Shown piece after piece: positions 1 through 10,387 of a stretch of 64,000 nucleotides of DNA. The stretch spans positions 245,891 through 309,890 of the forward strand of contig MNCI01023529.1 in assembly GCA_015680685.1 (NCBI GenBank). The letters run 5' to 3'. The translations under genes were made by a program, and so were the position numbers. Origin of the DNA: Gnetum montanum (taxonomy: Eukaryota; Streptophyta; Gnetopsida; Gnetales; Gnetaceae). The notes under the pieces were generated by a model that made no database searches, had not been told where the DNA came from, and was given only the letters and a program-made list of their open reading frames with translations. Within the stretch, counting starts at the first letter, position 1; the number at the start of each line of letters is the position of its first letter.

Positions 1-858
1 CAATGCCCAATCTTTTCACATTTATATGAGCATTGGAAAAATGCATTACATCCAGAGTTCGTATAGAGATCCTGTGTTCGATCACAGTGGCAACCATCCC
101 AATCGTGGGGGACACCACCCTTAGACTGGAGGCACCCTTCATATTTTCCGAATCCAAATTCTTATCATGTTCAACATCTTGTTTCTCCAACTGAGTCAAC
201 ATACTTTATCTCACCACACTACTATTCTCCACAATACTATCAACCCATGCCTCCAACACAACCACCACCTTGTGCACCTTATCCTCCTTCTAACTTTTAG
301 CATTCTCATCCTTTCCCTCCTTATACATCACCACCAACTTCCCCTTACGTACCTACACCACTGCAACCCACAAACAACACTTGTGCTATTGCTACTAACA
401 GCAGTGAAGAGCCTCCTCAACATCAAAAGCGTCCTTTCTTTAAACATGGTCGTAGGAAGGGACAACATAATTCTGAGGCTACTGCAGCTTCCAACCCAAC
501 ACAAGTCCAACCCTATGGTGCACCCTTACCTTCAAACCCAATTCCTCATGTAACTTCATTAGGGCCACCAACTAACGCTCCAACAACCATAAGGCCCAAT
601 GAACACAACCATGGGAGGCATCATCCTAATCCTTGCATACCATCTAATGGTCCTAAATATCATAGTTGGTCAACTCGTTATCTGGGAACTACATCGTATA
701 AAGTGCCCCACTATGCTTATTATAATCAAGTGTGTGAACCCCAATGGGGTAAGTATGGACCAACCCCAATATTTCCAACATGCAAGGATACTCATCATCC
801 ATTTATTAATCCTTATCATCCTCAACTAATTAGTTATGGGGGATACCCCCCATTCTAA
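1..858 (+). pseudogene. Element A: C-terminal part of gag, proline/tyrosine-rich
   Basis: Reading frame 1 is open from the window edge to a TAA at 856-858 apart from two TAG stops (64-66 and 298-300). It encodes a Pro/Tyr/Gln-rich tail with words such as QWQPSQSWGTPP, YYSPQYYQPMPP and a final SYGGYPPF. The same tail ends the gag frames of elements B (SHGGDGHLC) and C, and the QW.PQSWG..P stretch aligns with B gag, which identifies it. No zinc knuckle, protease or RT is seen here. The His/Leu-rich open frame at 167-553 is a shadow of this one. The start of the gene lies outside the window. The gag assignment rests on similarity to B and C inside this window rather than on a recognised domain in this fragment. 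Confidence 0.72.
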
Positions 859-2204
859 ATAATAAGTAGGGTTAATAAATATTTTTCTGTTTCTTTAATT
901 TTTCAACTTTTTGTTTTATCTTTTTATCTTTTCATGTGTTTTTTGTAAGTAATCTCATCTATGAATAAAAAACTCATGTGGATTGTTGGTTGAGCTGTGT
1001 TTTATGTTATTAAGTCATGAGTAGTCAATTATTTGGAACAGTGAGCCCATTACACCCACTCATCCACTTTATAAATAAGAGGTTCTATTCAGGGGTATAG
1101 TGATATTCTTGAAATTTCTAAACTTAAAATTAATTTTGTATTCATTGTACCTAGAATGAAGAAGGATGGACCAAGAGGGAATGATTAGAGTGTGACATCA
1201 AGGGGATTTGTGGATTCTCTTTGGTGACATCTTTGGGAGTTATCATGCAATATGGTTGTACTAAGATCCTTGTAGATCTAATGAAAAATCGGAGTAAGAG
1301 TAATCAAAAGGGAACTCAAAAATCAAACGCTATTCTAGGGGGTCCCACTGGAAAGACATGCACCCATGCTTGAAGGTTGGCAATTTCTCTAGATTCAGTA
1401 AAATTCAAAAAAAGAAAAGAAGAAGAAAAGAAAAAGAAGTGTCATAAAACAAAAATCACTCCTCCCTTGTACTAAATGCCAAGTGATCATACGCATTGTT
1501 GTTATGGTACTTTTATAGTTATTCACCATGGGATGAAACAATGTGATGTCACTGATTAGAAGGATGGACTTGGTTGTGATCTTGGAACGCTAGGTTAATG
1601 ACACCTTAATCATGTTTTTCATGCAGGATTCACTATGTCCTGGGTTAGCTACCTCATGTCCCAATCTCTACGATCCCTTTCTATAATTCACCTAATCTCA
1701 CTGTTCATGTAATTGTAGCTCGTGTCCCGTGTAGCATAGAATCTTCATCTCATTTCAGTGATATTTACATGCGTGTGTTTTGTGGAGTTAGTGCGGATTA
1801 CATTTAACCCTTCTAGTGCCCACGAACACTTTAAGTGTGGTTACACAAGGGGATAATAGGTTGAAACCTACTTTGGGGAGGACCCACTTGTGTAATTTTT
1901 CATAATCTTCACTAATTCTCTAGTTCAAACACACAATTTCTTACCCTCAGCTTAATCTTTTATAATTTTCTTTCCCTACCATTATCCCTCTACATTTTAA
2001 TGTTCCAATGTACTATTACATTCCCTTTCCTTCATAACCGCCAAATTTTTAATTGCTAAATTCACCTTATTATCATTACGAGTGCCTCTCAAATTAATGA
2101 ATTACCCTAGGATATCTTAATACTTGTCCACATCCTCAATTTACACTATTAATTTCAAGAAAATAATTAAAACTTTGATATTTTTCATGTGTCCCACATC
2201 ACTG
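859..2204 (+). other. Element A: non-coding spacer between gag and ORF2
   Basis: No supportable reading frame. It holds a purine-rich tract at about 1388-1440 (A/G runs) and a segment at 1801-1895 whose reverse complement recurs in element C around 48725-48830 and, weakly, in B around 14100. Shared order with C (gag stop, purine tract about 0.55 kb later, then the shared segment, then ORF2) shows this spacer is a fixed part of the element and not random filler. Confidence 0.6.
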
Positions 2205-2300
2205 GGGACGAGATATCGCATATGTGATATCGCGTTCCACGTGATATCGCATACGCAATGTACTATACGTGATATCACATCCTATTTCCCTATAAATAGG
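2205..2300 (+). promoter_or_regulatory. Element A: internal LTR-like promoter core upstream of ORF2
   Basis: Four GATATC words (2212, 2226, 2243, 2271) lie in 65 bp and are followed after 14 bp by TATAAATA at 2291-2298. The element's own LTR has the same arrangement: GATATC words at 5648 and 5662, then TATAAATA at 5686-5693. ORF2 starts about 350 bp downstream. Element C has a matching site before its ORF2. Promoter function is inferred from this resemblance. Confidence 0.55.
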
Positions 2301-2645
2301 ACACCCCCGCCGCAACACTTAGCATCATTTTGTCATTTACGCAAGGGGAGTTTTTGAAATTTTTCTCTACGACTTGCAATTACGTGACCCTCACTTTTTC
2401 ACTCATATCTCACTCACTGGTGCTTCGATTTTAATTCTGTTTGAACCTGCTTGAACCCGGAGTGTTCAGTTTAGTCGTGGGGGAGAGACATTTGCCAAAA
2501 AGTGCCTAACTTTTTTGAAATTTNCATTATTATAATTTTTGGGCATGATCACATGATAACATAAGATCTTTAATTAAAGGCATGTAGTAAGGTATAACTT
2601 GACTTTGAAAACAACCTTACTAACGTTTGGCCCGTGTGATTGCAG
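2301..2645 (+). promoter_or_regulatory. Element A: ORF2 leader ending in a splice-acceptor-like site
   Basis: Non-coding leader. It ends in GTGTGATTGCAG immediately followed by the ORF2 ATG at 2646. The same TGCAG or TACAG directly before ATGGC occurs in B (13698, - strand) and C (47853, - strand), so a spliced ORF2 message is plausible. A single N lies at 2524. Confidence 0.45.
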
Positions 2646-5435
2646 ATGGCCCCGAAACGTGCACAGCAAGGGAGTCTTATTCAAGGTGGAGAGAAACAAC
2701 CTCAGAGAGGTAGAAGACAGGTCCCTGCTAGAAAACATGCAGAATAGGAGGTGTAATCATTCAGCATCCATCAAGAAGAACCTCCTACTAGATGGTCTGG
2801 GCAGGCAGAAAGAGGAGCTGCTGCTGCACCTCAACCAAGACAACAACTCACGTTGTCCCCGGAGTGTGTTCAGGGTATCCATGAGAAGTCCACATTTACT
2901 ACTGTGATTGTGGAGCTAAACTTTGAATCTTTTGTAGAGTTCACTCCTAAGACTGTTAGGGATCACCTCAAGGGATCTCCCTTATGGCATGTTCTCTCTA
3001 AATGCGGTGCCTGGTACTTAGGTGAAATGTACCAGTTCTAGCACAATAAGGATCAAGGCACCACAATTAACATTTGTGGTGTAATAGTAGACTTTTCTAT
3101 GCAGGTGATTTCAGAAGTGTTAAACCTTCCAAATTTAGGCCCCCATGTTTCTCGGTTATCTACTCGATCAAACCCTGATGTGCGAAAGGATTGGTTAGAG
3201 AAGGCTTATGGAAAAGATAAAGCTTTTGGTGAGCTAATGACAGAAGAGAGAGTTTATTTCAAAATTGGAACCTATCACCTCTTCCCCACAAAAGGTTTGA
3301 AAAGAGTATTGATGTATGCGGCTAGGGGATGTGCAGTGTTGATGGGAAAGGTTAACACTAACCTTCCCCATCTATATTTAATGGAGATCCTAAGGCGATT
3401 TGATGAACGGAAGTTAGGGAAGATGGCACTGCCTTTTCCCTGTATTATTAGAAAACTATGCCGACGAGCTGGTATTCAGGGATACAAAAATGATGTCCTT
3501 TGAAAGTCCCAGAATGCTTCTTATGCTGAGTTATTAAAGTCGCCAGCTCCAAGGAAGAGCACTGGCGAAGAGCTGAGACCCGATGAAGAAGAAGAACAAA
3601 TGACTAGACCACCTGCAACTCAACTTGCAGGACCCAGTCAACCTCCAGCCATAGGTCCCAGCCAACAACAAGAAGCAGGACCTAGCACAGGCTAGGATCA
3701 GCCACCGCTGCCGTAAGACTATAGACCATCGATGAGCCATCTTAGGGCCATCACTAAGATGGTTAGTTGGGGAAGTCATGATGATGCAAACCTCTTCCAC
3801 GTCATTGATGACGCCGACCAGCCTACTATTTCATTAGATTGCACAAGGGGTGAATTATCAATTTAAACAAGAGGAGGGGAAAGCAAATGGTCATAACAAA
3901 TCTCAGGAAATGTGGCATCTTTTCAAGTGCAGTTAGAGACTAGTGAAGGGGCCACTGTGGTGGTCATTCAACACCAGGATGTCGCGGGAGCTACTGAAGT
4001 GGTCACTGATCATATCAAATAATCCTTTAATGTACCTGTTGTTCCACTGGCAGATCTCTCAGGAGCATGAGATGCTCAAACTCTTTCCAAAATCTCAATG
4101 AATCCTACAGAACATGAGGATGCACTAGATCGATTGCTACAAATAGGACAAGTTCTGACGTCCTTGTTTGACATCCCCCAGGATGTAATGGTAATTTAAT
4201 TAGACCTCATTTCCACAAAGGGGAAGCTGGTCATATCCAAAGTAAGGGTCGAGCATGTTGAAGCTGAAGTGCAGAAACTACAAGAGCAGCTCGTAGCCTT
4301 ACAAGCAGCACAGCGGGATCCTCTACAATTTGTTCCCGCAGACTAGTTGGAAAATTTCAGAATCGAGCAATTAACAAAGCTAATCACAGAAAATAAGAAG
4401 GTGGTAGAAGAAAAGGAGATGGCCACTTGGGATTCCTCCACAACACAAGCGTAAACTCATGCGCATCTTAAGGCACTCAAGGCCTTAGAAGAAGAGAATA
4501 AGCAGTTGGTTGCAGATAATCTTCGGTTGACTTCTGTGGAGAAACAAAAGAATGTTCTTGATGAACACTTTCATCAGTTACGAGAATAGTTTATTCAAGT
4601 CAACCAAGATGTAAGCCATTTAGCCAAAGAAAATCAAACCCTCTCAATGGAGGAGGTACGCGCTATTCGCCAAAAATTAGCCATCGAGATAAGCACGTGG
4701 AAAAATGAGGCTAAATGACACGAGAAGCTAAAGGAGCATTTCCGTGATCAGGTGGGGATGTACAAATAAATCCTAGAGAAGGAGATCCATATGGCCAAGG
4801 CTTAAATCAACAACATCAGTTCTCAACACACTAATTGGAGGGCCATATTGGACACTTATGCCTTCGCACACCAAGCAGAAGTTAAGAACTGGGACCTACA
4901 GATCCAAGACTTAACTGAATACATAGAGCTGGCAAACCTTAGATATGCCAACCTAGCCATGTTAACAGCAGGATGCCTGAGGTTAGAGCTCGAGTAGTAG
5001 GTAGCTTCCACCCATATCAAATATGAAGAACAATTTGCAGAGCGCAAGAAGATGGCTGAGAAACTAGATGTCACAAATTCTGAACTTGCGGTGGTAAAAG
5101 AAAGCGACCAGGGACAGAAAGATGTTGCAACCGACTTGGCTTGATGGCTAACAGAGCTTCACGAATACAAAGACAAAGCCAAATCCTATGAAGAGGAATG
5201 ATGGGTGTTCATGACATGGTATGTCAAAGCTAATCAGATGTTCTTGCAACTACCCTGTCTTTGGGAAGTGCCGACTCCATCAAACATCGGAACATTAGCA
5301 TGGACGGCACAAGATCCTTGGACCAAAGAGGAGAAGCTCCAGGCCATTCTTCAATGTCATCAACCTTCAAATCTTGAAGCACGTGACAAGGGGAAAGCAC
5401 CCATGGAGGAGCCACCACCACCAAGAACTACATGA
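2646..5435 (+). pseudogene. Element A: ORF2, 929-codon protein with plant-transposon-type N half and coiled-coil C half
   Basis: One uninterrupted frame runs from ATG 2646 to TGA 5433-5435 with no frameshift, broken only by about twenty in-frame stops. Each stop can be explained as CAA, CAG or CGA changed by C to T. Residues about 75-285 (WHVLSKCGAWYLGEMYQF to LPFPCIIRKLCRRAGIQ) resemble the domain often annotated as putative plant transposon protein in Ty3/gypsy elements. A Pro/Gln-rich linker follows (about 300-350). Residues about 540-860 are a long heptad-rich coiled coil (VEAEVQKLQEQLVALQAAQ, LEEENKQLVADNLRL). The end is proline-rich (PPPPRTT). There is no signal peptide or membrane segment, so it is unlike a viral envelope. 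It sits where Athila elements carry their extra ORF, but no pol precedes it. Element C has a homologue. Function unknown; a structural or RNP role is only a guess. Confidence 0.7.
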
Positions 5436-5592
5436 GTTCCATTTTTTGTAGTGTAGCATTTTTTCTGTGTTGTGTCTTCCCACACTGCGGCATCATTTCA
5501 TTTTTTTTCCAGTTAATAATCCCATACCTATCCACTATGTAATCAATGAAGCTTGTTCTCCTTGTAACTCGAGGATGAGTTTTTATTCATTC
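5436..5592 (+). other. Element A: 3' untranslated spacer
   Basis: Short non-coding stretch between ORF2 and the polypurine tract. The words CTCGAGGATGAGTTTT are shared with element B near 13330-13345 (reverse complement), showing common descent of the 3' ends. Confidence 0.55.
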
Positions 5593-5601
5593 GTGGGGGT
5601 A
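5593..5601 (+). promoter_or_regulatory. Element A: polypurine tract
   Basis: GTGGGGGTA directly abuts the 3' LTR start TGATGAG. The same tract abuts the 3' LTRs of B (13312-13320) and C (44907-44915) on the - strand. This is the expected place and composition for the plus-strand DNA primer. Confidence 0.75.
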
Positions 5602-6485
5602 TGATGAGACGTGATTCGCATAGGTCGCGATACTGCGTTTTCCCTATGATATCGCGTACGCGATATCATAGTCCATCGCCATATCTATAAATAATACGCG
5701 ATTCTCCCTTTTTTAGCATAGATAGAATAGAAGTAGCAAAGCTCTGGTAGTTTGACCACTCTAGAGATAGATTATTTTTCCTGTGTCTGCTTGTAGTGTG
5801 GTGAATGTAATTGTATGGTGTCTTTATTCAAGTGTGACGTACTTGGACACACACATGACCAGCAATAAAGATCAAGATTGCTTCATCATTATAGCAGTCA
5901 CTTTGTTATTTATTTTTTTATTTATTTAATGTTATTTACTACTTCTTCTCTCACCCTTAAACTCCTAGAATGCAAAACGAGGACGACTTGATTACGAGCA
6001 TTTAAGTGTGACTACTTGGTAGCCCAGTGGCGTACCTAGGATCTACACNGAACGAGGACGACTTGATTACGAGCATTTAAGTGTGACTACTTGGTAGCCC
6101 AGTGGCGTACCTAGGATCTACACTTGGTAATCCTAGTGGTATTCATGCACGAGGTCCAAGATGTGTATGGTTGATCAAGGAATCAGTTGCTCGTCGCACT
6201 TAGGCTAGATTAGATTTCCTTACCTTTTCCTCCTAGCTTAGCTTAGTTAATCTTACATTCCACTGCCTTCAAGAGTAGCGTTAGAATTAGGAACATATCA
6301 TACACCTCATCTGGACTAAACCATACATGACAAATAAAATACTAGTCCAAGTGGGAAGATAGTGAACTACAACCTAAGGATAACTATCTAGGTGCCACAA
6401 CTAGTCCGTCTGCGGAGTTCGACCAGATCGCACGTGCTACGCTCATTTCGTATGGTTGAGTGTAGGGGTACCTCGTCACTCATCA
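5602..6485 (+). repeat. Element A: 3' LTR (Athila-like family)
   Basis: It begins TGATGAGACG and ends CACTCATCA, an imperfect terminal inverted repeat with TG...CA ends. The U3 part holds a perfect 26-bp palindrome (5645-5670) and TATAAATA at 5686-5693. AATAAA at 5864-5869 fits the R region. The LTR aligns along its length with those of B and, less closely, C. It contains an artefactual 73-bp duplication around an N at 6049, so its natural length is about 809 bp. The 5' LTR is left of the window. Confidence 0.88.
5976..6123. repeat. Exact 73-bp duplication around a single N (probable assembly join)
   Basis: Bases 5976-6048 are repeated as 6051-6123, with N at 6049 and a G at 6050. No mismatch was seen. 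The B LTRs show only one copy of the corresponding words, so this looks like overlapping contig ends joined by one N. Confidence 0.8.
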
Positions 6486-8007
6486 AAGTGTTTGACCTAA
6501 TGAAGAAACAACTATTTCTTCCTATGATCTAACTCTTATGGCATCTCTTGAGTGAGAAAATTAGTAAGGATGATATCATACCATGTAGGTCCATTGGGCA
6601 CTTATTTATTTATTGCATTGGCAAAGAAGAGTTCATTAGGAAACTAATTAGAAGGTGGGCTCTCCTCCTCTTTGTTGTTCCACCATAACTAAGACGAGTC
6701 ATCAACGGCCACATTCTTGGTTTTCTTTTGATTTACCATCATGAGATACAATTCCTACAAGATCACAAATCATTGTATGACATGGGGGCTCACTATTTGT
6801 TTGTTCATGAGAAATCAGATTGCACAATGCTATGTGTGCACAAACATCTTGTACCCAAGTACATAGTGCTTGAATTTCTCTAAGTCATACACCACCACCA
6901 TCAATTCTTTTTTCATCGTGGTGTAGTTTAGTTATGCACCCACAATGCTTTGGCTTGTGCAGTTGATGTAGTATGGATGTTTTTGATCATCCAATTGCAT
7001 AAGCATAGCTCCCAAGGCATTGTTTGATGTGTCTTTCAGGATGTGAAATGGTTTGGACCAATCATGTGCTCATAGAATTGGAGTTTCTATAAGCTTTTTC
7101 TTGAGTTACTCAAACATCGTTTCTCATTCTCCGATTCATACGAATGGAGCTTCTTTCTTTGTCAACTTCACCAATGATTTAGGAATCTTAGAGAAATTCT
7201 CTATGAATCACTGGTAGTAACCAATGTGACCAAGGAATGATTGAACATGTTTGATAGTTTTCGGTTGGTGGGTTATTCCTTGGATGACCCTTATGTTTTT
7301 AGGGTCCACCTCAATCCCTACTTCTAAGATTTTGTGTCCTAAAACAATGCACTCTTGGATCATTAGATATCTCTTTTGCCAATTGAGTTGAAGGTTGTTC
7401 TCCATACACCTTTTTAGTACTTTCTCAAGGTGGTCCAGGGCTTACTGAAATGTAGCACCATAGGTTAAGAAGGCATTCATGAAGACTTCCACCTGGCTAC
7501 CAATCTGCTATTGAAAAATGCTTAGGAAAAGGCTTTGGAAGGTTGCAAGGGCATTGCATAGACCAAAAGGCATCTTTCTATATGCAAAAGTCCCCAAGGA
7601 ACTTGTGAATGTGGGTTTGGCTTAATTCTTAGGTGTAATTTGAATTTGGTTATAGCCACTATAACCATCCAAAAAGTTGTAGAAGTAATGCCTAGAGATA
7701 GTGTCAAACACCTGGTTCACAAATGGAAATGGAAAATGATCTTTGTACATTGCCATGTTCAACAAATCAAAGCTAATATAGATCCTCCACTTACCATCTT
7801 TTTTCTGCATGATCACAAGTGGACTAACCCACTTACTATTTGCAATGGAATAGATGAACCCCACCTTGAGGAGTCATTCAATTTCCTCCTTGATGATCTG
7901 CTTCAACTTGGGGTTCAATTGCCACTACGATTGCCTCTTTGGATTTATGGAAGGATCAATATAGATGTGATGTTGGCATATTCTAAGATCAATCCTAGTG
8001 AGTTTAG
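6486..8007 (-). pseudogene. Element D: RT and RNase H part of an Athila-like pol
   Basis: Reading leftward, the - strand gives the gypsy RT series: LNPKLKQIIKEEIE, SKWVSPLVIMQKKDGKWR, FYNFLDGYSGYNQI, MPFGLCNALATFQ, then VFMNAFLTYG where Athila elements have FMDD, then CIVLGHKILEVGIEVDP and QSFLGHIGYYQ, then the start of RNase H (HDWSKPFHILKDTSNNALGA). Both active-site Asp of the FMDD box are changed (Asn, Ala), and several in-frame stops are present. The upstream half of the same element (gag, protease) lies at 35085-38094, separated by the insertion of F. The fragment ends where element A is inserted at 6485/6486, so the rest of pol lies left of the window. Confidence 0.85.
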
Positions 8008-8012
8008 GATAT
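8008..8012. other. Target site duplication of element F, left copy (GATAT)
   Basis: GATAT directly precedes the F LTR start TGAAACACC and is repeated at 35080-35084 directly after the right LTR end GCGACA. A 5-bp duplication is standard for Ty3/gypsy integration. Confidence 0.85.
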
Positions 8013-9510
8013 TGAAACACCACAAAAGTTTGTATGTTATAGCCAATTTCCATCATGTAGCTTTCACACCATGAAACCTGAGGCAAAACTACATTGTAAA
8101 TGTGAAGATTGTAATCCATGGTGGGTAATCTCACATATTCCATATTTTTGGACTAAAAAATCCCTCATAAGTGGTCAAAGCCTTATTCCCAAAGTGAAAA
8201 AAGTCACCTAGTATTGATATGTGGGCTTGCATGCACCGAGGGAGGGGAGGGGTGGAGAGGTCAAATAAGGCTTTTGGAATGCCAAAAATGGTAATTTTAT
8301 GGGTTTTATGGGGGTATATGTTTTTCTATGCTAGAAACACTTGTAGGGGGTAAATCTCACCTACCCCTAGTGTGGAGGAGTGGAGGGTTTTTCCTTAGCA
8401 TAGAAACTTTTTCCCTAACATGGAAACTGCATGCCCCCAATGTGGAAATCACAAGAATCAAATTTCATCACTCAATGCACTTCAATGTTGACCAATCACT
8501 TAGTAAGAATGGCAGAAGCCTTAGCGTGGGAGATCTATTTTCAGCATGAAACATGTTCCCCATTACTATTTATAATAAATGAAATGGCCATGGGGGATGA
8601 CACTTACTATATATGGTAAACCCCCAAATTTGGGCACCATCTCACTTGTATGAGGTAGAAATTTGCAGCAATTTGGCAGCCAAATTATAGCTAAATTAAA
8701 GCCATTTTGTAGTACCATTCATGGCCTAAGACCTATAAAAACTAGCCTCAAACACCATTTACAGGTTCCACACTTTTTCAATCCCATGCTACTAGCATTA
8801 GTTCCACAATCTTGACATTGTTCAGCACTTTTTCATGATCAACAATTTGTTCATAGTTCTACACTTGGGCATTTTCAAGCACTCAAGAGGTCTTGCAAGT
8901 TATTGCACTTGCATTCTCTTGGACCTCAACATGAAAGTATTGTAACCATACAAACCTTATTTTGCAACACCTCTAAGACTTTTGGGTTTCTGGTGTCAAT
9001 GCTACATTCCTAGGATTCCCAACCACCAGCATGGAGCACTTTGGCAAGCAGAATTTTTACTTTTCTTACCCCCTAGCAGTGACTAGATTTGTAGATCTAA
9101 GGTTACAACAAAGGAGCTTCAAAAGCATCAGGAGTGGCTTAGCACTTGGATTATGGAGTAGATTGCATCAACTTTAATAGGCTTTAAACTTCTGCATCAG
9201 TGAACCCCTTTTTCTCTCATGAGCATTTCTTATGCACATTTATGGAATTCATTCTTTATTGTTTTGAATAAAGTTTTTACAATTTCATTTTGTGTGCAAT
9301 TTCCCTTTGCTTTTAATTTCATAGATATGTAATTTTTTGCATTATATTTTCTTAACTTCTTGTTTTGCATTTTCTATGTCCTTGATTGAACTATTAGACT
9401 GTTCATGGTACCCTGAATCCCATTTTTCCAAAGGCCTTAGGGATTCAGAGTTGAGGTTGTTGCACTGGATCCATTAGTTCAACTAGTAATCAATTTTTTT
9501 GGTTGCAACA
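8013..9510 (+). repeat. Element F: 5' LTR
   Basis: 1498 bp, TGAAACACCAC to GGTTGCAACA. It matches 33618-35079 along its whole length with scattered substitutions and small indels. It includes a GAATAAA word near 9267 and a TATATA-like region near 8610. The U3 part holds words such as CTAGTGTGGAGG, TTAGCATAGAAAC and CAATGTGGAAA, which also make up the internal tandem array of this element. I could not find a convincing tRNA primer site directly after 9510. Confidence 0.87.
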
Positions 9511-10387
9511 ATTTTCTTGTTGCTAGAAGGAGGGCCTCTGCTTGATTTCTATGTCCAATCTTGTGAACGTCATTTCTAATGTTGCCTATAATCTTGGAAT
9601 TTGCAATTTGTTACTTCAAAACCATTGAATTTTTGCATCAAACAACATTATAACCCATCCCCCCTCTAATCAAAGCCTAGCATGGAAGTTGTAGGTGTTT
9701 GGGTTTTCAAGATTTTCATAGCAATTGCTGTGAATTTAAAGACCAATGTTAGCATCCCACCAAAAGCTTCAAAAAATCAATGCTAACCATTCCCCCTTGT
9801 GACCAAAATTATAGTGTGGAAGTTGTAGGTAGTTGGGTGGTGGCCTTGCATACCACTTGGTGTGAATTTTTCAGCCCAAAGCCAACATTGATATCTTTCC
9901 TCATTTTCTCCTTTTTACTGCTAATATTTTCTAGTTTCCAAAGTCGTTGGTGCAACCTTTCCAAAAATCATCAAACTTTCAGAAGTTAGCTTCCCCCCAA
10001 CTTTCCAAGCTGTGAAAATTGGTAGTCTACAAAAACCAATCTTAGTGGAAAAATACCAACTTTTCACTTTGATTTTTAGCCTTTTCTCCTTCATCAATGT
10101 TGGAATAGAAGATGTGAGATTCCCATAATCTCATCCCCTTCTTTCCCCCACCCCCCTACCATACCCAGTGTAGAGGTAGTTGGGAGGCCAACATGGGTAA
10201 GGCTTAATAGCAACTTTCCTAGCTTTCCATTTTTGATAAAGGGGTAAGTCCCCCTTATCCCCACTTACTAATTACAGTAAGTACTTAATTTTTAGTTCTT
10301 TTTTCTTTCTTTTAAATGTTTTTGAATTTTGTTTGCTAGAATTCACTTTTTCTTTACCACTTTGACATCATTTTCAACAAAGTAGAC
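9511..10387 (+). other. Element F: leader between 5' LTR and gag
   Basis: Non-coding. Three partial repeats of a TGGAAGTTGTAGGTAGTTGGG-like unit occur near 9680, 9818 and 10160, again with the GCATGG/GTGTGG core seen in the LTR and array. No other structure was recognised. Confidence 0.5.

Noticed and set aside
167-553. His/Leu-rich 128-residue open frame
   Set aside because: It is a shadow: frame 1 over the same bases gives the Pro/Tyr-rich gag tail that matches B and C.
2646-5435. ORF2 as a host nuclear gene
   Set aside because: It sits between gag and LTR of an element, recurs in element C in the same place, and is riddled with stops.
7640-8074. 144-residue + strand open frame
   Set aside because: It lies opposite well-matched RT motifs of element D on the - strand.
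9511-9540. tRNA primer site of element F
   Set aside because: No TGG-starting match to a tRNA 3' end was found next to the LTR, so none is claimed.
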